Part shown: piece after piece, positions 11,224 to 25,137 of the stretch
Layout: every line of letters begins with the position of its first letter
Position numbering within the stretch: the first letter of the stretch is position 1
From: Utricularia gibba
Taxonomy: Eukaryota; Streptophyta; Magnoliopsida; Lamiales; Lentibulariaceae
NCBI GenBank assembly: GCA_002189035.1
Contig: NEEC01000013.1
Span: 1,178,001 to 1,242,000 of the forward strand
Reading direction: 5' to 3'
DNA: 64,000 nt
The notes under the pieces: generated by a model
The model's input: only the letters and a program-made list of their open reading frames with translations
Database searches by the model: none
What the model was told of the DNA's origin: nothing
Translations under genes and position numbers: made by a program

Positions 11224-14200
11224 TCAACTTATGCAGTTGTCGGAGCTGCTGCAGGCCTGGTTTGGAATGGCGGTGGCACCGAAATCACCCTCCAGGCTCA
11301 TCTGCTGGACTTCCTGAGGAGATAGGATCTTGATGCAACGAACACAGTTCACGAATTCCCTGAACCACGCGTAAAATGGTGATGGTGTCAGAACAGAAGT
11401 TTCGAAGGAGAAAACAAGGGAACTGTTGTAAATGTAATATGGGGAGGAAGACATACTCCCAAGGATCATCGCCCACGAGCAAGACATCGTTCTCATGATC
11501 GACGTAAACCAGCTTCCACCCCACTCGCTGCCCGTCCTCTAGTTGCCCCTCTATGCCAAATCTGCGCGCTAAATCTTGTTTGAGTTCGTCATACCCTGCG
11601 TAACGGGTGATGTCGATTGATCTTCCAACTGCTCCTCGTTTGTAGACCTGTTGTGAGATGGGGGGAGGTTAGGCCAGGTCAGGATGCTAGTTTCTGATAT
11701 TGGAAAAGAAGAAGAGATAATAAGCTACCTTGGTGTACGTCCGCATTCTGGCACCCTGTTGTGGAACCCAAGCACCTCTAGGCATTAAGGTAGCATCATT
11801 CATTGAGGCCTCCATGGAGCTGAACGTGGTAACTCCAAATGACTGAGAGACCATCGATGATGTGAAATCAGGTTGGGGTTCCTTGGAGGCATCATAGCCC
11901 AGCAGCATGCTTCCACCAGCTGAGAACTCCTTAGATCCCATTGTGTTTCGACACATCGAATGATCGGGTAGTATTGGCAGCTCCATGTGATTCTCAACAT
12001 GAGATCCCAAGAGAACGTTGTCTCTTGGATCACCATGCATTTCCATTTCTTGGCTTGCATTTTGGAACATCATGGACTGGGAATTGAAAGACATGGAGTG
12101 GTTATTCTGAGGTACCTGACCGTCATTTTGAGAAAGAACGGAAGTTGCTGAGGATGAACTATCCAAATACTCTGTTTGCCCGCCACCAGGATTAGGATAC
12201 ATCTGTGAAGCAAAGGGGCCTTGGTTCCCATTTTTGGGTGTACTCAGGGGTGGCTTCTCCTCGGATTTAGTTGGGATCTGCTTGACTAGATGCCCGTTCG
12301 GGAACACATGCTCTTGTCCACTAGAGTTGAAAACCATGACAGAAGACGCTGCATTTGCGCAGTTGTTGGTGGATGGCGAATTTGAACATGAAGGGACATC
12401 CTCAGTGCCTGCAGAAGGACCCCTGGCAGGAGCTCCTGCTGAAATCCGATTGTTGATAGGGTTCAAGCAGCTTTCCAGACGTCCATTTGATTCAGAGAAC
12501 ATTCCTGATTGCTGCGAGTGATGAGACTTGGCCTGCTGCGGCAGTGTGTCAAATGCATTACCATATTGACTAGTAGTACTCCGGGGTGTTTGCTGCATGC
12601 TGCTTGTAGCTTGAGGGGCATCCATTGTCGCGGAAACAGACTGGCCAAAGTCCCGAGGGACGTCTCTGAGCTTAGACTGATCAACCAACTGCGACAACGA
12701 AGGCTGAGCCATCGCAGACTGCTGAACTAAAAGTGAATTCTGCTGCTGCTGAAGCTTCTGCAGAAGCTGAATCTGAATTTGGTTATCAGGCATAAGAAGC
12801 TGATGGCTCAGCATATCAGACGGTGGGGGTGGCAGCAAGCTTTGGCTAGGAATATGCTGCTGCAGATGAGCCATATTTTCAGACAAATTTCGCTGTAACT
12901 GCTGACTCACAAGAGACTGTTGTTGCTGGGGTAGAGAAGCTTGAGGATGCACAAGTCCTTGTGACTGCATAAACTGCGCCGGAACTTGGCTAGCCGGAAA
13001 CTTTGTTGCCAAACCTTGAGCAACTAAATTTTGCCTAGGATGCAGATTAGCATCACTCAGCTGCTCCTGCGGAGACATCAAGGAACCAACGGCATTTAAA
13101 GATGATGATGGCAGACTTTGTAGCTGGTCATCAACTGGTTGGATTGGCCTCATTGAATTGCTTTGAAAGTTGTTCTGCTGCGGCAAGCCCAACTGACGGG
13201 AAACATCACTGCCTGAAAGGTTTTGCAGAATGGAATTGGGCAAGGAGGTTGGAATGCTTGGTTGCAGTGTGTTGGCCAGTGAAGAATTCTGCTGGATGTT
13301 CATCCATTGAGCTAGGCTCAGACCAGGCAGAGCTTGGGGACATTTAAAACTGAGATCGTCCCCTCCCCAAGACGTCGCCCTCCTGAACAGAACATCTGAA
13401 TCAGAGGAATCATCATCTGCAAGAAAAAAAGACAAGAGTTTTGTAAAGGACTCGAAGTTCTTGATCCATTTTGTTCCCACAACTAGAATTCCAGAAAGTC
13501 TAGATTACTACACTCGGACAGCCGGCGGCAGCATCTCTGCCCCATGCACTAAGCATGGACCAGAACACAAATTCCACCTTTACAAAAAAGCATGGAACGA
13601 CAAGAAGGAGAATTATTCTGTCGTGTAGGCTACTGTACACCTTTCAGGAGAATCAATATTCTGAGATATTATAAGTGATAGCATCACGTGGCAAGAAGAT
13701 TTGAATAAATAATTTGATTCCTAGCAATGGGGACAAGCAAGCTCCTTTCTGTATTAGTACCTGACATTCCTGGTTGTCTTGGGCGCTTAGAACGGAAAAA
13801 AGGTGGGGTTGGCCAGATGAAAAATGGTGCAGTTACAGGTTCAATCTCCCAAATAGAGACACGAGTGCGCTTTTCTCCAGCAGTTGACTCATCCCAGCCA
13901 ACCTAGGAAATGAATGTGCACTTTAAATTAAGCCAAAGAACCAAGATCTCTTTTTTTCTTTTTTTGTGAGCTTGTTGATCATCGCTACCTGCAAGTTACG
14001 CCATTGGGAGTTCTTCCATCGGACAGGATCCAAGTCACTAATCCCAGTTATAGTGCCCATGTATCTGTTACCCGATGGGATTTTTTAGTTTTGACACGAA
14101 ATACCCTTCAAATGAAGAGCATAGAAAGCATCATCCTCACCTTCTTGTTCCGGATTCTTCGGTTTCAAACATCATCCGGAAGCGCATCCCAAGTGAAATT

Positions 14201-16573
14201 TGGTTGCAGACAGCCTTGTAGTACTTTGCTAAGGGAATTACAAACTCTGATGGACTAGCCCTGCATCCGAAACCAGAATCAGAAAGAACAAGAACATCAC
14301 ACAAGCCATACTTGATGAAAAAAAAATCATTATACGTACACAACCTTGGATTGTAGAAAACTGTGAAGGGGCTGTTGTTTGAAGCGGCATGAGCTGCTGC
14401 CGCAAGAATCCCAATGTGCATGCTATCACTTGACAGAACCGAGGATGAAAGGTTATTTGGTTGTCTGTTGGCACGTCTGATGCCCAAGAGAAGCTGCTGC
14501 TTTTCATCTCTGATGAAGAAAACAGAATCACCGGCTAGCAGCCTCTTTCCACTGACAAAGAGACTCCATCCAGTCGTTAGCAAGTGCCGCTTTGGCTGCC
14601 CTGAAAACAAGAGACCACATTTTCAGCATAAGATTCAACATAACATAAAATAAAAAAAAAGTTGGAACTCACCCCGGTAAATGTGGCGGAATGCCCATAC
14701 GTTGTCATGCAAGTCTCGAGCAACTAGCTCTTGTGCAGGAGGTTGCATTGTGAAGTCCTAGATTAAATTTAACAAGTTTGCTGCTGTATAAAGATGTTTC
14801 AAAGATGATGAAAACAAGGAGAAAGGATTGTTGAAAGTACCAGAGGGGGGAAGATCTTCTCAGCAGCACGGCGGGGAACAGAAAAACCTCCATGGGTGCT
14901 GGTATCACTTGCTGTTAAGGTTTTGCAGAAAAACTCCATCTGCGGTTTATTTGATCTCATGGAGAGATCTGATCTCAACAGAGCGTCCTTATCAAACTGC
15001 ATTAGGAATGCGCATAATCCAAATCAACCACATAAACATGAAGCACAATAAACAGAGTTCTCTCCCGCATTGTAACATCCATGATGAAAAATTTTCAATC
15101 CAACAGGAAAAAGAGTAAGAAGCTCACCGAGGGCAACGGTTGCAAGGTCATCTGGGCGTATACCTCATCCGTATCAGGATCAGACTAAACAATCACCAAG
15201 CAGATAACAGCACAAGTTAATAAAGAAGATGAACGAGAGTTCATTGACCCAAGCAGCAGTCATGGAAGCATACATGCAGTGTAATAGTGTGAAGAACGCA
15301 TAGCAGCTTTGATGGAAGATTCGGATAATTCGGTATTCCTCCATCCATATCCTTCTCCATCGATGCTGCAACCTAAAAAAGAACACCAGCAATACAAAAG
15401 CATTCACGGTATCAGCAGCGAGCAACCTTGGTTCAAATAACATGGCATCATGGCTCTTCAACACAGAATGTGGAAGCATTGAAAACTATGTGTCTCCGTA
15501 GATCCAAATAACACCAAACAATCAATCACGTCATACATCTTAAGTTCCAAGCTTGGAGCATGGGGGACGCTCCACAAACTCTTTTCTAAACATTCAATGC
15601 CAAATTGCAATCTTCAATGGGTTAAAAGTGTACAATTTGATCAACCATAATATCCACAATGGCAGAAGTGCAAGAAGTTGCCCCCCCCACCCCCAACCCG
15701 GTGCACTATGGCACGGCGGTGGCTGTTGTATTCTCAGCCTCACCCCTTTCATTTTTTTAAATCTGGACCAGTATCGCCGACGGCACACGTTAGCACGGCG
15801 GCGGTTGAGTTCCATGTCATAAACGGATAGCCCAAAATCATATAGAACCACCGGAGCATCGGCCATCCATGAGCTTAACCAGATTAAGGTTCGGAAAAAA
15901 ATCACCTATTTCACATTCACACATCAATTTCCATATCCCCACGCAATAAATTACGACGGGTGTACGCCACCAGCTCACGTTAGCGCGGATGGCTCCACCC
16001 CAGATATAAATTTAATTATCAAGGGATTCCGTGCATGTGATCGAATTTGCATCAAGTCAGCCACTGACGGAAAGGGATGGATGGCTTCCAACGCCCATAC
16101 GACGCTGTATCGGCGCATTTTAACAGCCCCCCACACTGTTTCTTCTTCTTTTTTCTTCCCGTTTGACAAAGACGATAGAAAAAACATACACGCAAAATAA
16201 TAGCATTAAACGGGCGGAATCATCACCTGTTCGCTGTGCCCTTGCGGAAAATAGACGACGTGGGTGCCCGCCGCCGGAAGATTTACCAGTGGGCCGGCGC
16301 AGGCATGCCAGAGTTCGCGGTTGATACTCTTCTTGGGGTCCCCTATCAATAGTTTTAAAAGGCATAAAAACCCAGAAACCATGGAAAGCTGAAAACTGGA
16401 AAAGAAGCATCAAGTCTACTCTCAGTGGAAATGGTATATGGAGAAATTTCCACGCAAAAAGGGGGATTTTAAGGACCTTCCACGGCGGAGGTGTTACTCG
16501 GTGGAGTAGGAGTGGGTGCAGCAGCAGCAGCAGCAGCGCTGCCGCCGCCGCCGCCATTGGTGGGCACCTTCAT
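11224..16573 (-). CDS. Auxin response factor, ARF7/ARF19 clade (activator)
   Basis: Transcription factor that binds auxin response elements and activates auxin genes when Aux/IAA repressors are removed. Thirteen exons: 16573-16477, 16342-16227, 15372-15274, 15184-15128, 14996-14841, 14757-14673, 14600-14345, 14260-14141, 14064-13989, 13902-13761, 13416-11729, 11647-11457 and 11359-11224, predicting 1072 residues. The phases agree at every junction. A poly-Gly/poly-Ala N-terminus precedes the B3 DNA-binding domain (about 140-240; [20 protein letters not shown]). The ARF domain follows ([20 protein letters not shown]). One long exon encodes a Gln-rich activation region (LLQKLQQQQ). The C-terminal PB1 domain has RSIDITRY and an acidic [17 protein letters not shown] motif. 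PGLSLAQWM after the ARF domain and total length close to 1086-1164 residues point to ARF7/19 rather than ARF5, 6 or 8. Confidence 0.95.
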
Positions 16574-19500
16574 TATATCTTGCGAACTTAAACTCCCAAC
16601 TTTGAAAACTAATGAAATCAGCACACCATATCTCAGCAAAAAGAAACCCAAATCGAATCGAACTAGCACCACCCAGAAGCTTCTCCAAGTCAAAAAAGCA
16701 AAAAAAATCAGGCTCCCTTCACTAGAGGACCGCGAGGGGAATCGGCAACGGCGAAGGGGATGTCATTTTTCTCTCCGGTGGGTGGAGAAGGAAAGAAAGA
16801 GACTGTGCTCGAAAAAGCAGCACAAAGATGCTGAAAAATGCAGAGACCAAACCGATGCAGCTTTAGTCTTGATTGCTCCCTTTTTCCGCCCTATAATTCT
16901 CAGAGCCAACCCCTCAAAAAGCAACACAAATTTCTCTCTCCCCCTCTACGAATCATGCGCGTATGGAATTCCATACATAAATTCTGCCAATTCCCTTCTC
17001 CTTCCCAGTTGTATCTTGTCAAAAAAAGGACCTTTTTCCAGAGCTCGTTACCCTCTTTTCATCACGAACCTCTTAAATCCTGCCTTCCGCAGTCCCTCCC
17101 CCTCTGCCTTCCTCGATCTTCCACAGCCCCCCCCTCCTCCTCCTCCTCCTCCAAAATTCAATAAATTAATATAATATAATAATTGTACCTGTAGCCACGC
17201 GAAAGGTTTACCAAAAAAATTCAGCATTTTCAAACCTCACCCTGCTTTTTTAAAAATAGGTTAACCCATTCTTCAATTCGTTTTAATTATATTTATTATA
17301 ATATACTATAAAAATCTAAAAATTTATAATATTCGAATTATATACATATATTTCGTATTGAAAATTCTATTTATGACGTGTGCAGCAGGGCAGGCGCGAC
17401 ACGACCTTTCAATTTCGGAAATTGGATTTATTATTATTATTTTTATTATCATTATTATAGCGTGATGATTGTTTCATCCAGTTGCCGCTTGTTTTTTTGT
17501 GGTCGGAATAAACATAAAAATCCAAGTACCACACCAAACGGTCCGGTCCAGTCATAAAACCTTATCCCATGCCCATACGCTTCCACATTTTCTCTTTTCA
17601 CACATTTCATTCTTTTCAAAACCACCTCTAGAGTTGAAAAGACTCGATTTTGCACTTGTGGGTTACCTTGAATATGGAGGGGTTTGTGGTAATTCTTAAT
17701 TAACCAAGTGGTGCCTTGAATCAGATGAAAAAGAGCTTATGGGGTTTGTTAATTTCATGATCACACTCCATTTTCAAGCCTCTAAGCTCATGTCAGAGGG
17801 GGGTTTTAAATTAAAGTTCAGCCGAGGTGGAGGAGGAGGTCTAAGAGGCCATTAAAGCATCATCACTGTTGTATATGCCATGTGTTACTATTTTTATGTA
17901 CGGGCGACACACATTCAACAGATCTAGTGCTAAGATCTATCAGAATAGGGGCTGTGTGTGTGCGTGTGTGTGTTTATAGTGAGTTGATAGTAGCATCAGT
18001 CAGCCCTAGGGTTGAAATCAGCAGCAGTAAGTGTTGTGTGTTAAATGGCCCTCCCTCATTTACCCTCTGGCCGTCTAGTTGTTACTGTTGCATCGCCCCC
18101 AAGTAACTCTCCCTTGTTCTTCAAAACTTCATTCTCCATTCTACGAGCCTTTCATTCGCTTCTCTTCCATGTAAGTTTGATTTTCCAATAATGTATCTTA
18201 ATTTTTTGCCTAATTTTTCTTCTGATGTTAAAATTCAGTACGGTAGATCGTATGAACACACATAAAACCTAATTGCATAAAAATTATAAATCACACATAA
18301 AAATACTAAATCTAATCAATTACTGTAATTTCAACTATTTTAGCATGCTGAAAAAATCATGGAATCTATCGGAGCTCGCCGAAGAATGATTTTACTAGAC
18401 GAAGTTAGAGTGCCAAGGGTTCATTCTATTTTTCTTTAAATTTTCTTGTATTTATAGAAAAGATTAATCTGACTTAATCCTGAATAATGTAGCTACTTTC
18501 CTAATCATACCATGGTCATGCAATCGGATAATTGACAACTATTCTGACATTATTATAATTCGGTTACTTTTCATACTGTCTAAAAATGTCGCTGCTGTCA
18601 AATTCAGTTTGTCGATCCACATAAATTTATCAGGACAACTTTTGATTCCTTTTTCCTTAATCGATTAACTCAGACTGATATAAGACTCCATCAAATTGTT
18701 TGTTCTAATTGCCAGTCCTTGGAAGCAAGAAAAAGGGGGCTTTGGAATGGTCAAATGAATACATAGGCGTCTCTTGTCCTGACGCGCCTTCTTACCAGGA
18801 AATTTCCCACACAATTCGACACGCGTGTTTGGAAGATGTTGGTATACCTTGTTGTATTGAGAAGAATCAGAAGCCAGTTTCATACGACTTTTACATGATG
18901 TGCTGGGGCGGGAGTGGTGGGAATCTTTGAAGAGTGTGTGTCACTTCAGAGAGATTCTGAGTTCACAGTCGCGAGATCATGTTCACACATATGAAATCGG
19001 GTTTTTCAACGCCTTCTCCCTTGCTTTATTCCCAAGTTTTTGGTGGTAGGAGGGTCCGATTCCCTCACGACTTTTGGTGCGCATCATCCGATCCCACGTG
19101 TTACCCCTAATTCGGGATAAGTGGATAAATAATTATAATAAGATGAGAATTCATATATGTGTGAAATTAGTTTTTAAAATGAGTTACTATTTGAAACTTA
19201 AAAAAATGAAAATTGACTTTTATAGGTAACTAACATATTTGAGTATATTTATTAATATTAATGTTTTATAAATAAGTATATTATATAACATTTATAAAAT
19301 ATGCCTACGCTATTATTTAATTTTACATAGATTTTTATTAAAATTATAATTTAAAATGATAAGAATTATGACTATCTATAAAATAATGAGAATAATTATA
19401 AATTTAATCTTAGAATCAATCATTTTTTCACACATCAGTTATCATCCCCATATATTAGTGATAGAATTTGAAGCGGTTATCAAAAATCAATTTTCTATAT

Positions 19501-21784
19501 TTTAAATACATGACTATTTTCCAAATAATAGGTTGACCTTGGGGATTGATAAGCAAGCAGTTGGTGGTTACGGGGGAGCAATATGGAACTAAAGGACACG
19601 CGTCAGCTTACGATAGGCGGACAAGTTTGCCGACGTTTTTCCACCCCATTCCCCCGGTTTTCCTTTAGACAAGAAACACAATGATTTAGTTAAGATAGGG
19701 TTGGTTACATACACCACGACAATCCTCCAAATCATGACATGCTACAAATTGGGTACGAGATTCGAAACTATCATGAAGACAACAAGATTCATTTTAGTAT
19801 TAATGTATTATTAGTAAATACATCTTGAGTTCTATTTTTTAGTTAAAATTGAGTGGTGAAGATTCATTTTTTCGGGCTCTTGGTCGTGACAAGTGGATAA
19901 TTTTTTGTTAATATTTTTATAATTATGAAAATATTTATTGTTTTTTGAAAGGAACCGAATAGCAATGAAGGAAGAAAACATTGTTATTTAAAAATGGAAT
20001 TATCTAATCTTTAATGGTGAGAGGCCCCAATGAAGGAAATGGGGACCACAGACCAAAATCGGGATCCATTACTATGGCTAGCGAAGGTGAATTGATGATA
20101 TTCCGTGGGGCCCGCGCCCCCCCCACCCCCACCCCGCGCTGTAAGTTATTGCAATCACCCCCCGCCCCGCCCCACCCCGCACCGGGGTATTTATTTATTG
20201 ATGGAGCCGGAGGGAGGACCACGCCATTGAATGTCCGCAACTTAATTTCCCGATGCACGCATCAATTTTCAAGGCATCCCTTTCACGCCTCTCTACCTCG
20301 CAAAAAATTAAAAAGAAAAAAATTGCATGTTGCTATGTGAGTGAATGGGTGATGTTGTTTCTATGGACAATTACAAAATTGGATATATTTTAGAATTTTA
20401 TATTCTTATGAATTAATTATTTTTTAAAACTTAATCAATGTTTTAAAATTTTTTTGAAATTTATTTTTATTTTTTTAAAAAAAACAATTTTATTCCAAAA
20501 CACTATCAATTGTAAAAATATTTATATTAAAAATAATTTTGAAATTATATTATAAAAATTACTTTTGAAAAAATAAGAAATAATCTACTTTTTATTTTAT
20601 TTTCTATTTTTATTAGTACATAATTCAAGAACAATTACAATTTATTTTTATATCTATCAATTATTTATATGTTTCAAAAATTATTTTCAAAAAATAGAAA
20701 TATATTCTAAAAATTTTCCAAAACAATGATTTAGAATCCAATACAAATGGATATTTAATATAAATATCAAAAGATACATTATCCTAAAGTTTTTAGAAGT
20801 AACTTTATTATCAAAACTGTAATAAGATACATAATCCCAACTTCTAATTTTTAGGAGATACTTCTTGGGAAATACTTACGTTACAAAAGATATATGAAAC
20901 ATAACCTATTATTGGATTTTCATCTTGGCTACAACATTTTATGCCATAAATTTAATGTTTTTTGTAATTATTATTATTTCTACTTTTTTATTTTCGTTTT
21001 TTAGAAAATTTTCAAAAAATGAGTTTATTATAAAGAAATTTGAATGCGCAATTAGCTAAGTAGGTGAGGCATTGAACGAATGTTAAAAAGTATGTCGGTT
21101 GCCTTGAAAAACCTACGGCCCCCAATACATAGGATACGAATAAATGAAGGGTTGTTTGGATTTTAGATTTATTAAAAGATAGATAAGAGACCCACCAATT
21201 ATTTAAATAGTAATTTCTATTTTTCAAACATTTACTCCATTTCTTTAATTACAAATTAATTTTCAGAGGCATTTAAATTGTATTAAAAGCTTGGAAAGGT
21301 AATCTTTATGAGTGGAGATATAAATTCATAATTATATTCCAATCATATCATCTCTCCTTTTAAATAAATTGAAATAAATAATGTTATCTAAACGTGTTAT
21401 TTATTATAAATATATAATATCCATTTTATTTTCTGATAAATTTTTTTAAAACATATATCATTTTTCATCAATAAAATAAGCTTTTGTAATTCAAACAAAA
21501 GTTGTTAAATAGTTATTTTCGAAAGAGAGGAAAACAATTTGGATTGTACCCTCCCAAGTACAAATAACGAAGCCTGTGGGACCTGCCGACTTCGTCGTGG
21601 CGCCACCCAATGGGTCCCACCCTTCGAAGAAAATAATTATATTAAATTTTTAAATAGCTTTTTCGACGTAAATAGCCTCCAAGGGTGGCGCCGCACACAC
21701 TGTTTTTCGAAACCTAAATAAAAATTTTTAGAATCATTGTTGTTTGCAAAACAAGATAAATCATCAATACGATATTATCCAAAA

Positions 21785-21785
21785 T

Positions 21786-21822
<37 letters not shown>

Positions 21823-21827
21823 TATAT
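21785..21827. repeat. (TA)n microsatellite
   Basis: About 20 uninterrupted TA units flanked by AT-rich sequence. Confidence 0.95.
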
Positions 21828-22864
21828 CGAGAGTAATGCGTAACTTAATTAACAAATACTTTATTTTTTTAAAAAAAAATGAACATATTTTGTCTTTTCA
21901 AAATAATATTATTGATTGAAAATCAATTTGCTGTGATCCCAACTCATCATCTACCAAGTTGGTTAAACAAATCATTATGGAGACCAAACGGTCTTCTTTG
22001 CACCACCGTTTATTTTCCAAATATCATTACATACATATACAAGATCTGTGTTTATCTTGTATGATATTGTATGATTTAGATGTTTAAACGCCATCATTTT
22101 AATTAATTTTTGAAAAAACATTTCGTATAAAATTAAAAGAATCACTATATTTAAGCATATATTCTATTTCATTTGGAAGATATATTATACAATATTGATT
22201 ATATATTTATTTATTAGTAGCGTGGAGAAGCGTGTCCCTTGGTGAAATTTCCAAATTAGAAAAAAGGCATGAGAAGAATTATGAGAACGTTGGAATATAT
22301 GCATTTTTTATTTGGAAATATTTGACCTAATTAATTTGTTATGCCATTGCCGTCATGGGGGATGGGGCCCACTGTTGAGACAGCTACTGAAGCGTTGCCG
22401 ACGTGGTCGGGGTATTTTTTATTCACACATTTTCAATAAAAAAATAGAAAATACCTCCATTTTTTTATAATACGCTTTAGTTTTAGTGCACCGGATTGAG
22501 TTGGCTCATTTTGGGGGAATTGGTGCATTAGATGAATTTAAATGATTTTAATATCAATTATGTATATATTTAAAATAGAAAATACCCAAATAAGAAGATT
22601 TATTTAGGGTTTGGTTTCAAAATTTATTACAAATTAAATTTTCTTTTGTACCCATTGACTAAACTTCCTTGTCTGAGCTTAGTGGGCCTGGGCTGAGTTC
22701 TATGTAAATGCATTCTTTCCAGCGGTAGCCCAGCCCATGTAAACCATGAAAGCCGCCGCTTCCAAAGCAGCTTTTGAGGAAGGGTAGTTCGGTCATTTAA
22801 TTCCGCTATGAGAAAATAAGAGAATGACTATGAGGATAGAGTATACATAAAGAAATTATAATTT

Positions 22865-23145
22865 TGTTTAATTTTCGTATATTTTAATTTTTTTTATAAA
22901 ATTAAAAATTCAAATTGTTTGTTAAATTTTATAAATTATTAAATTTCTGTTTCATTGATTAAATAAAAATTAATTAAAAAAGTATATTATATATTTTAAT
23001 ATATCTATAAATAATATTTATATTATCATATTAAATTATATACTAATTTAATATATTAAAATTATAATATATAATTTAATATTATCTTATAAAACAGCGT
23101 TATAATGTAAAATTTTAAAACTGATTATATTTTATATTCTACAAT
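22865..23145. repeat. AT-rich dispersed repeat, copy 1
   Basis: Shares ordered words with 36785-37086, including AAAATTAAAAATTCAAATT near the left end, ATAAATTATTAAATTTCT inside and ATTTTAAAACTGATT near the right end, with diverged sequence between. Probably a non-coding mobile-element relic. Confidence 0.55.
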
Positions 23146-23400
23146 ATGCTTTTAATGTGGCATTTTCTTCCGCGTGACTGACTAAACATAATTTACGCAC
23201 GTGTGTACGGGATTAATTAATGGAATACCATGATTTGTTGAAACTTGAATGATGCGATTTTCTATTTTTAGGGAAGGAAGGTTCTAGACGACGAACTTCT
23301 CAGCAAAACTCTCTCCTCACGAGTTGCAATCTTCTTTCCTCAACTTCTGGAACCATTTCTCCTTTTGCAATTTCTTGATATATTTGTTTGGAACTGAGGG

Positions 23401-24801
23401 ATGGAGGGAGGTGCAGCGTCGACGGTGTCTGATGAGAAGGTGCAGTCGTCTTCTTACACTTACTGGGTCCGTCAGGCGACGTCCGAAGCTGCGCCTTTAC
23501 CCCTGCCCAAAAAAATCGATCCCGCGGATGCTTGCGATCCCACCGCGACCCACTTGGGCTCCCCTTGGAATCGGGTAATTTATTGGGTTTTTTTTTTCTG
23601 GGTTGAGTTTCCTGAATATCAATCAAGTGGGGATCGTCTTGTTTTATTTTGAATGTCGGAAATGATAAAATGAGTCGTGGTTTTATGATGAAATATAGTT
23701 AGAAAGTCTTGTTTCTAGGTTGAAGCGATGTACGAGAATTTGAACTTTAGTAATGGGATCGTTTTTCTGTGCAATTGAAGCCTTTTGCGGATCATTTCAT
23801 TCTTGCAGGCTGGAACGTGGGAGGAAAAAAATCTGAATGCATGGTCGAGTAACAGGATTAAGGTTTGCACCCCTTCATTCAGCAGCATTTTATTGATATG
23901 GTGGCGTTTGCGTCTTCATCATGAAGTTATGCTTCCCAAATGCATCAATTCTGCAACTTTTTGACTTTTCTTCGTTGTATTTCAATACCAGATGCATTCT
24001 TGGATGCCTGCCAACTTTATCTTCTTTCCTCATTTGGTCTTGTTGCAGGAGTTGCTTGAGTCTGTAGGATCATTGGGATTTACTGGTGGAAGGGCTGAAG
24101 TTGCTGAAGTCACAAGATGCTCCGGAGATGTGAGCAACTGCTGCCTCCTCCTAATCCTTTACATTTCTATTTATACTGCTTTATGCTAGGTGTCGGGGAT
24201 TATAATGAAGATAAAACCTGTTGCTTCTTTCATCAAATCCGAAATTGATAACTAACTTGGAACCTTTTGCGATGCCATTGTTGTGATACTTCTTTCCATG
24301 CTTGCTAGGCCTTTTTAGTGACTGTTCGGAACAAAAAACGTGTTGGTTACACATATGAAGTAACCGTTAAAGTGAAAGGTAACATAATCTTCTGCAGTCA
24401 AGAGATCATGCCTCCTTGCACGGTTTCATGCTTATGTTGGGGTGTGTTAATGATCCCCAGGGGAGTGGGAAGTTGAAGGGGAGAAAAGGAAGTTGAATGG
24501 GCACATCAACCTGCTAGAATTTTCCTTTGGAGAGCTGAATGACTTGGAGGTAGTCCTTTACTTGTGTCTGTTCTCACCAAGCTGAAGTCCTAGTAATGAA
24601 ATGCGATTAGCTGCAAAAAGAGTATACACTGATCTTCTAAAAACCATTGCCAATGCCTTTCAGATTGAAGTCAAGCTCACAGAAGACAAGGATATAAGGG
24701 AAGAAGACAAGCAGCGGATAATTCGTGATCTCCGATTGTTTTTGCCGCCATTTAGAGAAAAATTGCTCCAGTTCGAGGATGAACTTAAATCTCGGCAATG
24801 A
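23401..24801 (+). CDS. AHA1 N-terminal-domain protein, putative Hsp90 co-chaperone (At5g58110-like)
   Basis: Six exons (23401-23574, 23809-23862, 24049-24129, 24309-24378, 24461-24549, 24664-24801) give 201 residues. The sequence from SPWNRAGTWEEKNLNAWS through GYTYEVTVKVKGEWEVEG to the NGHINLLEFS block is the N-terminal domain of activators of Hsp90 ATPase. That domain binds the Hsp90 middle segment and stimulates ATP turnover. The usual C-terminal AHSA1 domain is absent and the protein ends FEDELKSRQ, as in the short plant form At5g58110. The N-terminus contains VRQATSEAAPLPLPKKI, seen in this plant family. It converges with the ROS3-like gene on the other strand; from memory the same neighbours occur in Arabidopsis. 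Cytosolic location is inferred. All phases agree. Confidence 0.9.
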
Positions 24802-25137
24802 AGGATGTTTTCAGGAGTCTGCATCATTGCCTCCTGCAGCTGATGTTCATCTAAAGGGCTACAACTTGCTCTACTTGTGGGCGTTCTCAAATTCCTTGGA
24901 TAATTGTAACAGCTAATGTCACCTGGGATCACTGTGTACTTGCACTTCTGTTTCCTCAAGAGTCATTTGGCCACACTATTCAAAGAATTTTCATACTTTG
25001 TTTGTGTGTTTGATCTTGCAGAATAATCGGATCAGGAAACTCAAGAATAATCAATCAATGCTTCCAAACAGAGACAATTTGCGAATAGAGATTGAATCAT
25101 TCCTTACAGTAAACGACCCCAAAGTTCTTGTGTTTTC
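24802..25137. other. Convergent 3' flanks
   Basis: Short region between the AHA1-N gene and the ROS3-like gene. It must hold both 3' untranslated regions, and the two transcripts may overlap here. No other feature seen. Confidence 0.5.

Larger units (their letters stand above)
17160..23400. other. Long gene-poor AT-rich region
   Basis: Over 6 kb between the ARF and AHA1-N genes without a supported gene. The first kilobase or so should hold the ARF promoter and leader. There is a TG-rich microsatellite near 17955-17975, a C-rich island at 20105-20185, a short inverted repeat at 21595-21695, a TA microsatellite at 21785-21827 and an AT-rich dispersed repeat at 22865-23145. Open frames here lack domains and splice logic. 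Confidence 0.6.

Noticed and set aside
18665-18930. Overlapping open frames on both strands upstream of the ARF gene
   Set aside because: No recognisable domain, no splice-site logic, no ATG context worth trusting.
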